From assembly GCF_004405125.1 (NCBI RefSeq), contig NZ_SORX01000012.1, positions 1 to 64,000 of the forward strand: a DNA stretch of 64,000 nt, in the 5' to 3' direction. Positions 53,621 through 64,000 of the stretch are shown one piece after another. The DNA is from Jeotgalibacillus salarius. GTDB taxonomy: Bacteria; Bacillota; Bacilli; Bacillales; Jeotgalibacillaceae. The translations under genes were made by a program, and so were the position numbers. Within the stretch, counting starts at the first letter, position 1, and each line of letters starts with the position of its first letter. The notes under the pieces are model-generated. The model ran no database searches, was not told where the DNA came from, and saw only the letters and a list, made by a program, of their open reading frames with translations.

Positions 53621-54039
53621 TGTCCGGCTCCTTTCTGCTCTTCCACAATCATGGAAATGGCTTTCAATATAATTTGTTCCATCCGTTCTTTATTCTCTGT
53701 TAAATATAAGTAACCAATCACAGCTTCAAATGCTGTACTGTAACGATAGGTTGCCACATCCGTATTTTTTGGAATACTGCCGGATTTCGCATTGCGACCA
53801 CGACGGATAATCGCCATTTCTTCTTCAGAAAACAACTCCTCAGCAAACATCTTATGCAATACTGAAGCCTGGGCTTTTGCCGACACATAACGGATCGCTT
53901 CACGCTGCAGTGCATTCGGGCGGATTGTGCCCGTCACGAGAAGATGGTGTCTGACGTATTGTTCATAGACCCCATCCCCCATATAAGCAAGCGCTAATGC
54001 ATTTAACTGTTTAGGGTCCAGTGGAGGTGAATAATCCAT
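53617..54039 (-). CDS. mrnC: Mini-ribonuclease III MrnC
   Basis: 140 residues. One RNase III domain without a double-stranded RNA-binding domain: LALAYMGDGVYEQYVRHH holds the catalytic acidic residues and RNAKSGSIPKNTD is typical. In B. subtilis it matures 23S rRNA ends. It follows cysS by two bases. Confidence 0.95.
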   Translation of the reverse strand: MDYSPPLDPKQLNALALAYMGDGVYEQYVRHHLLVTGTIRPNALQREAIRYVSAKAQASVLHKMFAEELFSEEEMAIIRRGRNAKSGSIPKNTDVATYRYSTAFEAVIGYLYLTENKERMEQIILKAISMIVEEQKGAGQ

Positions 54040-54041
54040 TG

Positions 54042-55439
54042 TTATCCTCTTCTCCAGCGGATACCCTGCTTTGTATCCTCAAGAATAATATTCATTTCTT
54101 TTAACTGGTCACGAATCGCATCCGCCGTAGCAAAATCACGGTCCTTCCGTGCTGCTTCGCGCTTCCGGATTAATTCATCAATCTCTTCATCAAGCATTTC
54201 CTGCTCTTTCATCTCTATACCAAGAACCCCTGAAAGTTCTTTCAATGTATCAGTAAATACATCAATTACTTCCGGAGATGTATTCTTCTCTCTTAAATAA
54301 AGGTTGGCTTCACTTGAAAGATCGAATAATACAGAGATCGCATTCGCTGTATTGAAATCATCATCCATCTCTTTGATAAACGTTTCTTTCTTAGCAGTTA
54401 CTCTCTCAATCCACTCTGCATCATTGTCAGTTAAACCTGAGCTGGCATTTTTGCGGTGCTTCAGATTTTCATATGCAGTACGGATTCGGTCAAGTCCCGC
54501 TCCGGCAGCTTCGAGCAGCTCACGATTATAGTTAATCGGATGACGGTAATGGACAGACAACATGAAGAATCGCAATACCTGCGGATCCGCTTCTTTTAAA
54601 ATGTCATGCACAAGTACAAAGTTGCCGAGTGACTTCGACATTTTTTCATTATCGATATTGATATAGCCGTTATGGAGCCAGTAATTCGCAAACGTTTTAC
54701 CCGTTAATGCCTCTGACTGGGCAATTTCATTTTCGTGGTGAGGAAAAGCCAGGTCCTGTCCGCCTGCATGGATATCAATTGTATCCCCAAGATATTTTCT
54801 CGCCATCGCTGAGCATTCAATATGCCAACCCGGACGCCCCTGTCCCCATGGACTTTCCCATGAGATTTCCCCTTCTTTCGCCGCTTTCCATAAAACGAAG
54901 TCCAGTTCATCTTCTTTACGCTCATCTGATTCGATTCTTGCACCAATCCGAAGTTCATCAATCGACTGGTGAGAAAGCTTACCATATCCATCAAACTTTC
55001 TTGTGCGGTAGTAAACATCCCCACCTGATTCATAAGCAAAATCCTTCTCAATCAAAGACTGGATAAATTCTACAATCAGTTCAATGTTTTCCGTTACACG
55101 GGGGTGAGCTGTTCCACGTGCACACCCAAGCGCACCAACATCTTCAAAATAAGCTTCGATAAATCTCTCTGCGACTGCAGGCACTTCTTCACCAAGCTCA
55201 TTCGCTGCGCGGATCAGTTTGTCATCCACATCTGTAAAGTTGGAGACATAATTGACGTCGTACCCTCTGTATTCCAAGTGGCGGCGTACCGTATCAAATA
55301 CGATCGGCGGACGCGCATTCCCGATATGAATATAGTTATAGACGGTTGGTCCGCATACATACATCGAAACCTTACCTTCTTCAATTGGTTTAAATGGTTC
55401 TTTCTGTCTTGTTACAGTGTTATACATTTGAATGCTCAT
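54042..55439 (-). CDS. cysS: Cysteinyl-tRNA synthetase
   Basis: 465 residues. Zinc/catalytic C29 in [14 protein letters not shown], where HIGN is the HIGH motif, and KMSKS in [11 protein letters not shown]. It charges tRNA-Cys. It overlaps cysE by four bases, and both are controlled by the cysteine T-box. Confidence 0.98.
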   Translation of the reverse strand: MSIQMYNTVTRQKEPFKPIEEGKVSMYVCGPTVYNYIHIGNARPPIVFDTVRRHLEYRGYDVNYVSNFTDVDDKLIRAANELGEEVPAVAERFIEAYFEDVGALGCARGTAHPRVTENIELIVEFIQSLIEKDFAYESGGDVYYRTRKFDGYGKLSHQSIDELRIGARIESDERKEDELDFVLWKAAKEGEISWESPWGQGRPGWHIECSAMARKYLGDTIDIHAGGQDLAFPHHENEIAQSEALTGKTFANYWLHNGYINIDNEKMSKSLGNFVLVHDILKEADPQVLRFFMLSVHYRHPINYNRELLEAAGAGLDRIRTAYENLKHRKNASSGLTDNDAEWIERVTAKKETFIKEMDDDFNTANAISVLFDLSSEANLYLREKNTSPEVIDVFTDTLKELSGVLGIEMKEQEMLDEEIDELIRKREAARKDRDFATADAIRDQLKEMNIILEDTKQGIRWRRG

Positions 55440-56113
55440 GGTTGTGAGCTCCTTTCGCGTTCTTTCTTCAGCTGGTCTTTCACAAATGCCAGTTCTGTTT
55501 CAAGTGTTCGAATCCGTTCCCAGATCGGGTCTGGCATATCCTGATGATCCAGATCTCTGCGGACTTTCTTGCCGTCTCTGATCACGACTTTACCCGGAAT
55601 TCCGACAACTGTTGAGTTGGCGGGTACATCTTTTAAAACGACTGAACCTGCACCTACTTTGGAATTTTCTCCAACAATAATCGATCCGAGCACTTTCGCA
55701 CCTGTTGCAATCAGTACATTATCTTCAAGTGTCGGATGACGCTTCCCTTTTTCTTTACCAGTCCCGCCAAGGGTAACCCCTTGAAATACCGTCACATTAT
55801 TACCAATTTCGCATGTCTCTCCGATGACCACACCCATTCCATGATCAATGAAGAAGCGGCGCCCGATCTTAGCTGCAGGATGGATTTCGATCCCCGTCAG
55901 CACTTTAGCAATCTGAGATATTGCCCGGGCAATAAAAAACATTTTTCGCTTATAAAACCAATGGGCTATCCGATATGCCCATATCGCATGGAGCCCGGAA
56001 TAAGTCAGAATGATTTCAAAAGAAGAACGGGCTGCGGGATCCTGATCAAAAACAGTATCAATATCTTCACGAATCCTTTTGAACACACCATTCACTCCTT
56101 TCATTTTATCCAT
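55436..56113 (-). CDS. cysE: Serine O-acetyltransferase
   Basis: 225 residues. Left-handed beta-helix of hexapeptide repeats (about 60-160) with the active-site His in [16 protein letters not shown]. It makes O-acetylserine, the first step to cysteine. The first gene after the T-box. Confidence 0.97.
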   Translation of the reverse strand: MDKMKGVNGVFKRIREDIDTVFDQDPAARSSFEIILTYSGLHAIWAYRIAHWFYKRKMFFIARAISQIAKVLTGIEIHPAAKIGRRFFIDHGMGVVIGETCEIGNNVTVFQGVTLGGTGKEKGKRHPTLEDNVLIATGAKVLGSIIVGENSKVGAGSVVLKDVPANSTVVGIPGKVVIRDGKKVRRDLDHQDMPDPIWERIRTLETELAFVKDQLKKERERSSQP

Positions 56114-56162
56114 TTTGCGTATAAATCCAACTAATACGATCAGAATTCATTGTTTTAAAATA

Positions 56163-56400
56163 GAAAAAGCGTCTCTGTCAAATGACAGAGACGCTTTAGC
56201 GCGGTTCCACTCTGTTTGAGGCGGTTGGCCCCCAACTTATCAGGATAACGGCCTGAACCGCTGTTGCCTACAAATACTTCAGCAAAAGACTCAAGGGTGC
56301 ATTTCAGAAGATGTTCAGCCCAAACCGCTTTCAGCCAGTGGCGGTTCTCTCTTTCGGCGCTTCTATTCCTCTTACTTCTCCCTCTCAAAGCTTTTTTTAT
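56163..56400 (-). promoter_or_regulatory. Cysteine T-box leader upstream of cysE-cysS
   Basis: A tRNA-sensing riboswitch on the minus strand. It has the T-box string GTGGAACCGCG (bulge pairing with the tRNA CCA end, around 56200-56210), a stem I with a GAAATGCACCC specifier loop, codon UGC (Cys) at 56299-56301, and the terminator AAAGCGTCTCTGTC/GACAGAGACGCTTT at 56163-56197. Uncharged tRNA-Cys should favour read-through into cysE and cysS. Confidence 0.92.
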
Positions 56401-56474
56401 CGTTGACTGATTAAATATAATCAGCTTTTTTAAAATGATCTATAGACATACTATATACTATTCTTTTTAAAATG

Positions 56475-57932
56475 TTAATCAGTGAGCTTGCTCAAACGTG
56501 TAAGCACTTTTTCTTTGCCCAGTACTTCAATTGCGCTTGGAAGGTCCGGTCCGTGCGTCTGACCGGTTGCCGCAACACGGATTGGCATAAATAACTTTTT
56601 ACCTTTATGTCCCGTTTCCTTTTGTACAGCTTTGATCGCTTTTTTAATTTCCGCTGCTTCAAAGTTTTCAAGCGCTTCAAGCTGGCGGCTGAGTTCTGCC
56701 ATGACTTCAGGCACCTGCTCTTCAGCAAGAACTGCACTCGCTTCCTCGTCATAAGCAATCTCATCTTTAAAGAACAGTTCAGACAGCGCAACAATTTCAG
56801 CGCCATAACTCATCTGCTCCTGATAAAGCCCGACAAGCTTGCGCACCCATTCTTCCTGTTCAGGTGTGCGGTCTTTCTGGATCTTTCCCGCTTCCTCAAG
56901 GTGCGGTGTCGAAAGCGCAACAACTTCATCAAGGTCAAGATTCTTCATATATTGATTATTCATCCACTCAAGCTTTTTCGTGTCAAATACTGCCGGTGAT
57001 TTCGACAGGCGGTCAGCGTCAAAGCGCTCAATCAGCTCTTCTTTAGAGAATAGCTCATCTTCCCCTTTTGGAGACCAGCCAAGCAGTGCAATAAAGTTAA
57101 ATAACGCATCCGGCTGATAGCCAAGATCCTTATACTGTTCGATAAACTGAATAATTGAGCCGTCACGCTTACTCAGCTTCTTACGCTCTTCATTCACAAT
57201 CAGTGTCGTATGGCCAAACTTCGGAATCTCCCAGCCAAACGCCTCATAGATCATCAGCTGCTTCGGTGTATTTGAAATGTGGTCATCTCCGCGCAGTACG
57301 TGAGAGATTTTCATGTAGTGATCATCAACCGCTACTGCAAAGTTGTAAGTCGGGATCCCGTCTTTTTTCACAATAACGAAGTCACCAATTCCATCGCTTT
57401 CAAAAGAAACATCATCTTTTACGATGTCATTGAAGGTATACGTTTTACTCTGTGGAACAGCAAAACGGATGCTTGGCTTACGTCCTTCTGCTTCAAGTGC
57501 TGCACGCTCGTCATCTGTCAGGTTGCGGCACTTTCCGCTGTAACGCGGCATTTCACTGCGCGCAATTTGTCCTTCGCGCTCTGCTTCAAGCTCTTCCTCT
57601 GTGCAATAGCACTTATACGCAAGCCCGCGCTCAAGCAGGTCATCATAATGCTTTTTGTACAGGTCATTACGCTCTGACTGGCGATATGGACCGTAGTCGC
57701 CGCCTACATCGATGCTTTCATCCCAGTCAATGCCCAGCCATTTTAGATATTCAAGCTGCGACTCTTCTCCGCCTTCGATATTACGTTTTGTATCTGTATC
57801 TTCCACACGGATGATGAATGTGCCATTATGGCTTCTTGCGAATAAATAGTTGAATAATGCTGCCCTTGCGTTCCCGATATGCAGGTGTCCTGTTGGGCTT
57901 GGTGCGTAACGTACACGAATGTCTGTAGACAT
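56475..57932 (-). CDS. gltX: Glutamyl-tRNA synthetase
   Basis: 485 residues. Class I motifs [12 protein letters not shown] (HIGH-type) and KLSKRDGS (KMSKS-type). Zinc-site Cys residues are visible in CYCTEEELE and later CRN. In Bacillus, the same enzyme usually also mischarges tRNA-Gln for the amidotransferase. The downstream T-box separates it from cysE. Confidence 0.98.
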   Translation of the reverse strand: MSTDIRVRYAPSPTGHLHIGNARAALFNYLFARSHNGTFIIRVEDTDTKRNIEGGEESQLEYLKWLGIDWDESIDVGGDYGPYRQSERNDLYKKHYDDLLERGLAYKCYCTEEELEAEREGQIARSEMPRYSGKCRNLTDDERAALEAEGRKPSIRFAVPQSKTYTFNDIVKDDVSFESDGIGDFVIVKKDGIPTYNFAVAVDDHYMKISHVLRGDDHISNTPKQLMIYEAFGWEIPKFGHTTLIVNEERKKLSKRDGSIIQFIEQYKDLGYQPDALFNFIALLGWSPKGEDELFSKEELIERFDADRLSKSPAVFDTKKLEWMNNQYMKNLDLDEVVALSTPHLEEAGKIQKDRTPEQEEWVRKLVGLYQEQMSYGAEIVALSELFFKDEIAYDEEASAVLAEEQVPEVMAELSRQLEALENFEAAEIKKAIKAVQKETGHKGKKLFMPIRVAATGQTHGPDLPSAIEVLGKEKVLTRLSKLTD

Positions 57933-57966
57933 AAAAAATCCTCCTAGAATGATTACTTAATATATT

Positions 57967-58064
57967 GGCGTTAGATCTCCGTTTCAGGCGGACGCTTTCC
58001 GGACTGAGGACCGTTTTGCGGCACCACCATCCCGAGTCACCGCCTTCCACTGCGATCAACGCTG
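57967..58064. repeat. Dispersed intergenic element, copy F
   Basis: GGCGTTAGATCTCCGTTTC and CCACTGCGATCAACGCTG form inverted ends. GGCGGACGCTTTCCGG and GAGTCACCGCC lie inside. It fills most of the 213-base gap between ispF and gltX. Confidence 0.75.
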
Positions 58065-58145
58065 TGCATTTAACAAAGTGTGTTTCTTAAAAGCCCTGTC
58101 TATTAGAATCTCAAAGTTTCTAACGTCATAAGTCCGCTATACACT

Positions 58146-58622
58146 TTATGTTCTTTGTAAAAGTATAACCGCCTGTGCTGCGATTCCTTCTTCGCGTCCT
58201 TCGAAGCCGAGTTTTTCAGTTGTTGTTGCTTTAACGTTTACCTGGCTCTCAGATGCTTCGAGCAATTCCGCGATTACTTTGCGCATGTCCCCGATATGAG
58301 GTGCCATTTTTGGCTGTTGTGCAATAATCGTACAGTCGATGTTTCCTAAGCGATAGCCGTTCTCTCTGACAATTCCCCAGACGTGCTGAAGCAGTTTTTT
58401 TGAGTCGGCATCTTTAAATTCTGCATCTGTGTCCGGAAAATGGCGTCCGATATCACCTTCACCGATCGCGCCAAGTGCCGCATCTGCAACGACGTGAAGC
58501 AGTACGTCTGCGTCTGAATGTCCGAGCAGACCTTTATCGTAAGGAATGGTTACGCCACCGATAATCAGCGGGCGGTTCTCTGCAAGCTGATGGACATCAT
58601 AGCCTTGTCCAATTCTAAACAT
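58146..58622 (-). CDS. ispF: 2-C-methyl-D-erythritol 2,4-cyclodiphosphate synthase
   Basis: 158 residues. Metal ligands D9, H11 and H43 ([15 protein letters not shown]). It closes the cyclodiphosphate in the MEP isoprenoid pathway. It follows ispD by 18 bases. Confidence 0.97.
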   Translation of the reverse strand: MFRIGQGYDVHQLAENRPLIIGGVTIPYDKGLLGHSDADVLLHVVADAALGAIGEGDIGRHFPDTDAEFKDADSKKLLQHVWGIVRENGYRLGNIDCTIIAQQPKMAPHIGDMRKVIAELLEASESQVNVKATTTEKLGFEGREEGIAAQAVILLQRT

Positions 58623-58640
58623 GGCAGTTTCCCCTTTCTA

Positions 58641-59321
<681 letters not shown>

Positions 59322-59330
59322 TTACTCCCT

Positions 59331-60431
59331 TTACAATGCTTTCTCATGAGATTTCGGCTTCGCAAAAATCATGCGTCCCGCAGATGTCTGGAGTACGCTC
59401 GTCACAACGACATTGATATGTTTACCGATAAAGTTTCTTCCATCTTCAACCACAATCATCGTGCCGTCATCCAGGTATGCAATTCCCTGATTCTGTTCTT
59501 TACCATCTTTAATCATCTGAACGTGCAGTTCTTCTCCCGGAAGCACAACAGGTTTTACAGCATTCGCCAAATCGTTGATATTCAATACCTGCACATCCTG
59601 CAAATCACACACTTTATTAAGATTAAAATCGTTAGTTACAACGATACCATTCAATACTTTTGCAAGCTTGACAAGTTTGCTGTCAACTTCCTGTATTTCT
59701 TCAAAGTCACCTTCATAAATGGTCACCTGAATCGGAATATCACGCTGAATTCTTTTTAAAATATCAAGTCCTCTGCGTCCTCTGTTACGCTTCAATGCAT
59801 CTGATGAATCCGCAATATGCTGCAGTTCACCAAGCACAAATTGAGGAATAACAATTTCACCGTCCAAAAATCCCGTTTGACAAATATCTGCTATCCGTCC
59901 GTCAATAATCACACTCGTATCAAGAATTTTGTGGCGTTTTGAAGCCGGTACATCACTGACTTCCTTGGCAGCTGATTCTTCCAGCCTTTTCGTTGAACCA
60001 CCTCTTGAGAATAATTGTACCAATTCATCTCTTTTCGTAAAACCAACCTGAAAGCCCAAATAACCAAGGATCAATGTCAGAAGAATCGGGACAACTGTAT
60101 TGATGATCGGAATCTCAATATCATTGACCGCCACCCCAAGAAGGAAAGCTGTAATCAGACCGATAATCAGCCCGAGTGCACCAAATAAAATATCGGTTAC
60201 CGGTGCTTTTATCAATGAATCCTCCGCCCATTTGATAAAATTAACAACATACTTAATGGCCCAGAATGTCATAGCATAAAAGATGATTGCTCCTAAAATC
60301 GCGGTCACATAAGGGTTGTTTAAAAGTGCATAATCAAGATTAAAAGGTATGAGAACTAATTCAGGTAATAAAAATACACCCAATGTTCCTCCAACGATCA
60401 GGAAACAGACTTGAATAATTCGTTTTAACAT
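59331..60431 (-). CDS. PIN/TRAM-domain membrane protein (YacL family)
   Basis: 366 residues. About four transmembrane helices (1-150), a cytoplasmic PIN nuclease-like domain with [15 protein letters not shown] and NDFNLNKV, and a C-terminal TRAM domain (about 280-350). It is encoded downstream of disA as yacL is in B. subtilis. Putative ribonuclease; substrate unknown. Confidence 0.93.
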   Translation of the reverse strand: MLKRIIQVCFLIVGGTLGVFLLPELVLIPFNLDYALLNNPYVTAILGAIIFYAMTFWAIKYVVNFIKWAEDSLIKAPVTDILFGALGLIIGLITAFLLGVAVNDIEIPIINTVVPILLTLILGYLGFQVGFTKRDELVQLFSRGGSTKRLEESAAKEVSDVPASKRHKILDTSVIIDGRIADICQTGFLDGEIVIPQFVLGELQHIADSSDALKRNRGRRGLDILKRIQRDIPIQVTIYEGDFEEIQEVDSKLVKLAKVLNGIVVTNDFNLNKVCDLQDVQVLNINDLANAVKPVVLPGEELHVQMIKDGKEQNQGIAYLDDGTMIVVEDGRNFIGKHINVVVTSVLQTSAGRMIFAKPKSHEKAL

Positions 60432-60567
60432 TCCTTCACCTCCTAAGATGAAATTTTTTCTATTTGTAAAGCTTGTGAAAAGAGTAGCATGACTATAATA
60501 AGCAAGTCAATTTAAACAAAACGAAATATCATATCATAGTATATCTCAGCTTACAAACCAATTTTTG

Positions 60568-61632
60568 TTAATGATCCGCCAGCGACTGTTCTTTAACAGA
60601 TTTCAGTCCCTGTTTAATTTTTCTTGCACGGATTCCTCCGATTCCGTCTACTTCATCGAGCTCCTCAACAGATGCGCCTTTCAATTTATCCAGCGTACCA
60701 AAATCTCCGATAATGTTCTCAATGATGGTCATTGGCAAACGCGGAATTTTATTTAACACGCGATAGCCTCTTGGTTCTGCCTGACTTTCATATTCGGTAG
60801 AAGATGGATGCCCAAGCAGCTTCATGATCGATTCATCCTCCATCACTTCTGATGATACTTCTTCTGAAAAAGTCGCATACATATCCTGTGCTGCTGCATG
60901 ATCGTCGCAGGCATAATCACGAATCACCATGACCCCTTCTTTTTCAAGGTCAGCAAGTAACTCATTCAGCTGCAGCCTCACCAACCTGCCTTCAGATCCG
61001 AGTTCATTCAGATAAATAAGAAGTTCATTTTTAATCCGGATGACCATTTCAAACCGGTGTATTACCTGAAGTACATCGTTATAAGTAACAGCTTCTTCAT
61101 ATTCAAGCAGTGTTAAATGTGACAGACTCTGATCAAGAACAGTGCGGTATTTTTCAAGTGTCTGCAGCGCCTGGTTTGCTTTAGCCAGAATAACTGCAAT
61201 TTCTTTTAAAGCGTAGCGATAGGTTCCTTTATAAAGTGTGATGACATTACGCCGCTGCGAAATAGCAATCACAAGCGAATCCGTCTCTCTCGCTACCCGC
61301 TCAGCTGTCCGGTGACGCATCCCGGTTTCTGATGAAGGAATCATGGGGCTCGGGTTCAGCTGGGCATTCGCAATGAGGATTTTACTGCCGGATTCATTCA
61401 ATATAATGGCGCCATCCATTTTTGCCAGTTCGTACAGATAAGTCGGGGAAAAAGGACAATGGATTTGAAAGCCCCCGTCTACAAGCGGCTTCATCTTATC
61501 ATTACATCCGACGACAATCAGACCGCCAGTTCCTGCCCGAAGTACGTTATCAATGCCTTCTCTAAAAGGTGTCCCCGGTGATACGAGCCGAATGACGTCG
61601 GCTGACGGGCGCTTTCTTCTCCGATTGTCCAT
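60568..61632 (-). CDS. disA: DNA integrity scanning diadenylate cyclase DisA
   Basis: 354 residues. N-terminal diadenylate cyclase domain with DGA (73-75) and RHR (106-108), a linker helix region, and a C-terminal RuvA-like HhH domain (VEELDEVDGIGGIRARKI). It makes c-di-AMP and monitors DNA during sporulation. It lies three bases after radA. Confidence 0.98.
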   Translation of the reverse strand: MDNRRRKRPSADVIRLVSPGTPFREGIDNVLRAGTGGLIVVGCNDKMKPLVDGGFQIHCPFSPTYLYELAKMDGAIILNESGSKILIANAQLNPSPMIPSSETGMRHRTAERVARETDSLVIAISQRRNVITLYKGTYRYALKEIAVILAKANQALQTLEKYRTVLDQSLSHLTLLEYEEAVTYNDVLQVIHRFEMVIRIKNELLIYLNELGSEGRLVRLQLNELLADLEKEGVMVIRDYACDDHAAAQDMYATFSEEVSSEVMEDESIMKLLGHPSSTEYESQAEPRGYRVLNKIPRLPMTIIENIIGDFGTLDKLKGASVEELDEVDGIGGIRARKIKQGLKSVKEQSLADH

Positions 61633-61635
61633 TGT

Positions 61636-63012
61636 CTATCCCTCCAGTGTTTTCTTTAATGCTTCTGCTACATTCGACACGCCTATGACTTCAATTCCAT
61701 CCGGGAATGTCCATCCGCCGATATTATTTTCAGGAATAATCACACGTTTAAAACCAAGCTTCGCTGCCTCCTGCACTCTCTGTTCAATCCTTGAGACACG
61801 CCTTACTTCTCCGGTCAGTCCAACCTCTCCAACCATACAGTCAAACGGCTTCGGCGGCTGATCACGGTAGCTTGAAGCAATACTGACAAGTACAGCCAGA
61901 TCTACTGCCGGCTCATCAAGTTTCACACCACCAGCAACCTTTAAATACGCATCCTGGGTTTGCAGCATCAGACCGACACGCTTTTCAAGCACAGCCATCA
62001 GCAGTGAAACACGGTTCTGGTCAATACCAGTCGCCATTCTTCTTGGGTTGTTAAAGCTTGTTGGCGTAACCAATGCCTGAATTTCAACAAGAATCGGACG
62101 CGTGCCTTCCATAGATGCAACAACTGTCGAACCTGCTGCCCCCTGGGAACGCTCTTCAAGGAATATCTCAGATGGGTTTTCGACTTCCCGCAGTCCCTCT
62201 TCGCGCATTTCAAAAATACCCATTTCATTCGTTGAGCCAAAACGGTTTTTAACAGCGCGCAGAATCCGGTACGTATGGTGACGTTCCCCTTCAAAATAGA
62301 GTACTGTATCTACCATATGCTCTAAAATTCTCGGACCTGCAATTGAACCTTCTTTTGTTACATGCCCTACAAGAAAAATCGCGATATTTTTCGTTTTCGC
62401 GATACGCATCAGCTCTGCTGTACACTCACGAACCTGCGTGACACTGCCAGGCGCTGAAGTGACTTCGGGATGATAAACGGTCTGAATTGAATCAATGATG
62501 ACAAAATCAGGGGACACCTGCTCAATAGCGTGGTGAATGGATTCAAGGTTCGTTTCTGCATAAATTAACAGTTCTTCCGAGGTCACACTCAAACGGTCTG
62601 CACGCAGCTTCGTTTGTTTGACTGATTCTTCACCTGAAATATAAAGCACTTTATTTTTTGTCTCAGCAAGCTGTGATGATACCTGAAGTAACAGTGTAGA
62701 TTTTCCAATACCCGGATCTCCACCGATCAGCACCATCGAACCCGGTACAACACCGCCGCCAAGCACACGGTTTAACTCACGCATTTTAGTCATTACGCGC
62801 GTTTCTTCGAGCGTTTCTACTTTCACAAGCGGAGTAGCTTTTGCCTGACTGCCTTCAGGTGTATGCGTAAATGACTTTCTTGGCTGTTTACCAGTGATGG
62901 TGACGTCTTCAACCATCGTATTCCATTCACCGCAGCCCGGACATTTACCCATCCATTTAGCAGATTCATACCCGCATGAGTTACACATAAACTTGGATTT
63001 CTTTTTAGCCAC
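61636..63012 (-). CDS. radA: DNA repair protein RadA
   Basis: 458 residues. Zinc finger C10, C13, C24, C27; Walker [10 protein letters not shown] (98-106); the RadA KNRFG motif; and a C-terminal Lon-like domain. It acts as a branch-migration helicase in recombination. The start is GTG 63012, preceded by AAAGGAGG. A perfect hairpin (63038-63064) precedes its ribosome site. Confidence 0.98.
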   Translation of the reverse strand: MAKKKSKFMCNSCGYESAKWMGKCPGCGEWNTMVEDVTITGKQPRKSFTHTPEGSQAKATPLVKVETLEETRVMTKMRELNRVLGGGVVPGSMVLIGGDPGIGKSTLLLQVSSQLAETKNKVLYISGEESVKQTKLRADRLSVTSEELLIYAETNLESIHHAIEQVSPDFVIIDSIQTVYHPEVTSAPGSVTQVRECTAELMRIAKTKNIAIFLVGHVTKEGSIAGPRILEHMVDTVLYFEGERHHTYRILRAVKNRFGSTNEMGIFEMREEGLREVENPSEIFLEERSQGAAGSTVVASMEGTRPILVEIQALVTPTSFNNPRRMATGIDQNRVSLLMAVLEKRVGLMLQTQDAYLKVAGGVKLDEPAVDLAVLVSIASSYRDQPPKPFDCMVGEVGLTGEVRRVSRIEQRVQEAAKLGFKRVIIPENNIGGWTFPDGIEVIGVSNVAEALKKTLEG

Positions 63013-63037
63013 TTAAAATGGTCCTCCTTTAACAATC

Positions 63038-63064
63038 GCTGTCCCTTTCCGTACAAGGGACAGC
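63038..63064 (-). other. Hairpin just upstream of the radA ribosome site
   Basis: GCTGTCCCTT pairs perfectly with AAGGGACAGC around seven bases. No T run follows on the minus strand, so it is likely an RNA-stability or translational element in the clpC-radA spacer. Confidence 0.5.
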
Positions 63065-63130
63065 TTGAAAAAATCCATCTAAAAAAGTGAGATATTTATA
63101 AATACATACCTGCGTAGATCATTCCTCATG

Positions 63131-63175
63131 AAGAAAAGGTGCACGTGCCTTTTTACTAAACACGTGCACCTTTTG
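63131..63175 (-). terminator. Intrinsic terminator of clpC
   Basis: AAAAGGTGCACGTG and CACGTGCACCTTTT form a perfect 14-base stem around 13 bases, a few bases after the clpC stop. Its T run is short (TTTTCTT). Confidence 0.85.
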
Positions 63176-63178
63176 ACA

Positions 63179-64000
63179 TTATTGCGTTACATCTGCTTCT
63201 TCTTTACGTGATACTGTAAATTCGCCATCTTTATAATCAATTTCCACTCTGTAGCCTTCGAGGACATTTCCTTTCAGCAGCTCTTCTGACAAGCGGTCTT
63301 CGATATGTTTCTGAATGGCACGACGCAGTGGACGCGCACCATATTCAGGATCAAATCCTTCGTCTGAAATCTGCTCTTTTGCTGCTTCTGTAATAACCAG
63401 GTCAATGTCTTTTTCTTTCAGACGTTTAACGAGCGTTTCTGCCATTAATGAGACAATCTGTTTTAAGTGACTCTTTTCAAGAGAATGGAATACAATTGTT
63501 TCATCAATACGGTTCAGAAACTCCGGACGGAATGCGCGCTTCAGTTCTTCAAGCACTTTACCTTTCATGTCCTTATAATCATGACTGGAATCCTGTACCG
63601 CAAAACCTACATTGCGATTCTGCTTCAGTGCGCTTGCACCCACATTTGACGTCATAATCAGAACAACGTTACGGAAGTCTACTGTACGGCCTTTAGAATC
63701 TGTCAGACGCCCATCTTCAAGCACCTGAAGAAGAATATTGAATACGTCAGGATGTGCCTTCTCAATTTCATCAAGCAGCACGACTGAGTATGGCTTACGG
63801 CGTACTTTTTCAGTTAACTGTCCGCCTTCTTCATAGCCTACATAGCCTGGAGGTGAACCGACAAGACGTGATGTCGAGTGTTTTTCCATATACTCTGACA
63901 TGTCAATACGAATCATCGCATCCTCTTCACCAAACATTGATTCAGCTAGTGCGCGGGCAAGTTCTGTTTTACCAACACCGGTTGGTCCAAGGAAAATGAA
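63179..64000 (-). CDS. clpC: ATP-dependent Clp protease ATPase subunit ClpC (3' part)
   Basis: The C-terminal 273 residues; the gene continues past the right edge. It starts in the second AAA+ domain with Walker [10 protein letters not shown] (about 5-13 here), then [13 protein letters not shown] (Walker B), TSNVG (sensor 1) and GARPLRR (sensor 2 arginine). ClpC unfolds substrates for ClpP, controlled by McsB and MecA. The clpC-radA-disA order is standard for Bacillales. Confidence 0.97.
   Translation of the reverse strand, partial: FIFLGPTGVGKTELARALAESMFGEEDAMIRIDMSEYMEKHSTSRLVGSPPGYVGYEEGGQLTEKVRRKPYSVVLLDEIEKAHPDVFNILLQVLEDGRLTDSKGRTVDFRNVVLIMTSNVGASALKQNRNVGFAVQDSSHDYKDMKGKVLEELKRAFRPEFLNRIDETIVFHSLEKSHLKQIVSLMAETLVKRLKEKDIDLVITEAAKEQISDEGFDPEYGARPLRRAIQKHIEDRLSEELLKGNVLEGYRVEIDYKDGEFTVSRKEEADVTQ

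Noticed and set aside
56155-56388. A 77-codon minus-strand frame upstream of cysE
   Set aside because: It lies within the T-box leader and terminator; the sequence is explained as RNA structure.

Overview
The window comes from a spore-forming, low-GC Gram-positive bacterium of the order Bacillales. Three things point there: the gene order from clpC to the pdaB position closely follows Bacillus subtilis; sporulation and germination genes are present (sigH, cwlD, gerD, kbaA, a pdaB relative); and regulation is of the Bacillus type (T-box, ribosomal-protein leaders, strong intrinsic terminators). A Planococcaceae or Jeotgalibacillus-like host is a guess from overall impression only.

Layout. Nearly everything from 13.2 to 64 kb is one minus-strand informational superoperon. 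In transcription order (right to left) it holds clpC (5' end outside the window), radA, disA, a YacL-type PIN/TRAM membrane protein, ispD, ispF and gltX. A cysteine T-box then controls cysE-cysS-mrnC-rlmB-rae1, followed by sigH, rpmG, secE, nusG, rplK, rplA, rplJ, rplL, a YbxB-type methyltransferase, rpoB, rpoC, an L7Ae-like protein, rpsL, rpsG, fusA and tuf. Next come the S10/spc/alpha clusters (rpsJ to rplQ), the ECF-transporter energising module (ecfA1, ecfA2, ecfT), truA, rplM and rpsI. Several sub-operons have visible promoters, attenuators and terminators.

From 13.2 kb to the left edge lies a mixed-strand region: a FGGY sugar kinase (+), cwlD and salA (-), an unrecognised gene (-), gerD (+), kbaA (-) and a PdaB-like deacetylase relative (+) that has lost its catalytic residues. 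The first 240 bases look like the promoters and leader of an rRNA operon transcribed leftward out of the window.

The notable accessory block is 1.1-6.7 kb, between the pdaB-like gene and kbaA. It encodes an ECF sigma factor, a zinc-type anti-sigma factor with a TM segment and RskA-like domain, two 455-residue near-identical secreted proteins, and a lipoprotein sortase resembling class F. Each secreted protein has two copies of a domain with four His at a 184-residue period and a C-terminal MPxTG sorting signal. The same promoter-like sequence (TGATCCAAAT, 12 bases, CGTTA) precedes the sigma gene and the first surface gene. This suggests a self-contained, autoregulated system that displays a possibly metal-binding protein on the cell surface.

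Other unexplained structure: a dispersed intergenic element in six copies with inverted ends, two 21-bp-period degenerate repeat arrays at convergent gene junctions, perfect identity blocks between the two surface genes that look like gene conversion, and several strong palindromes in leaders.
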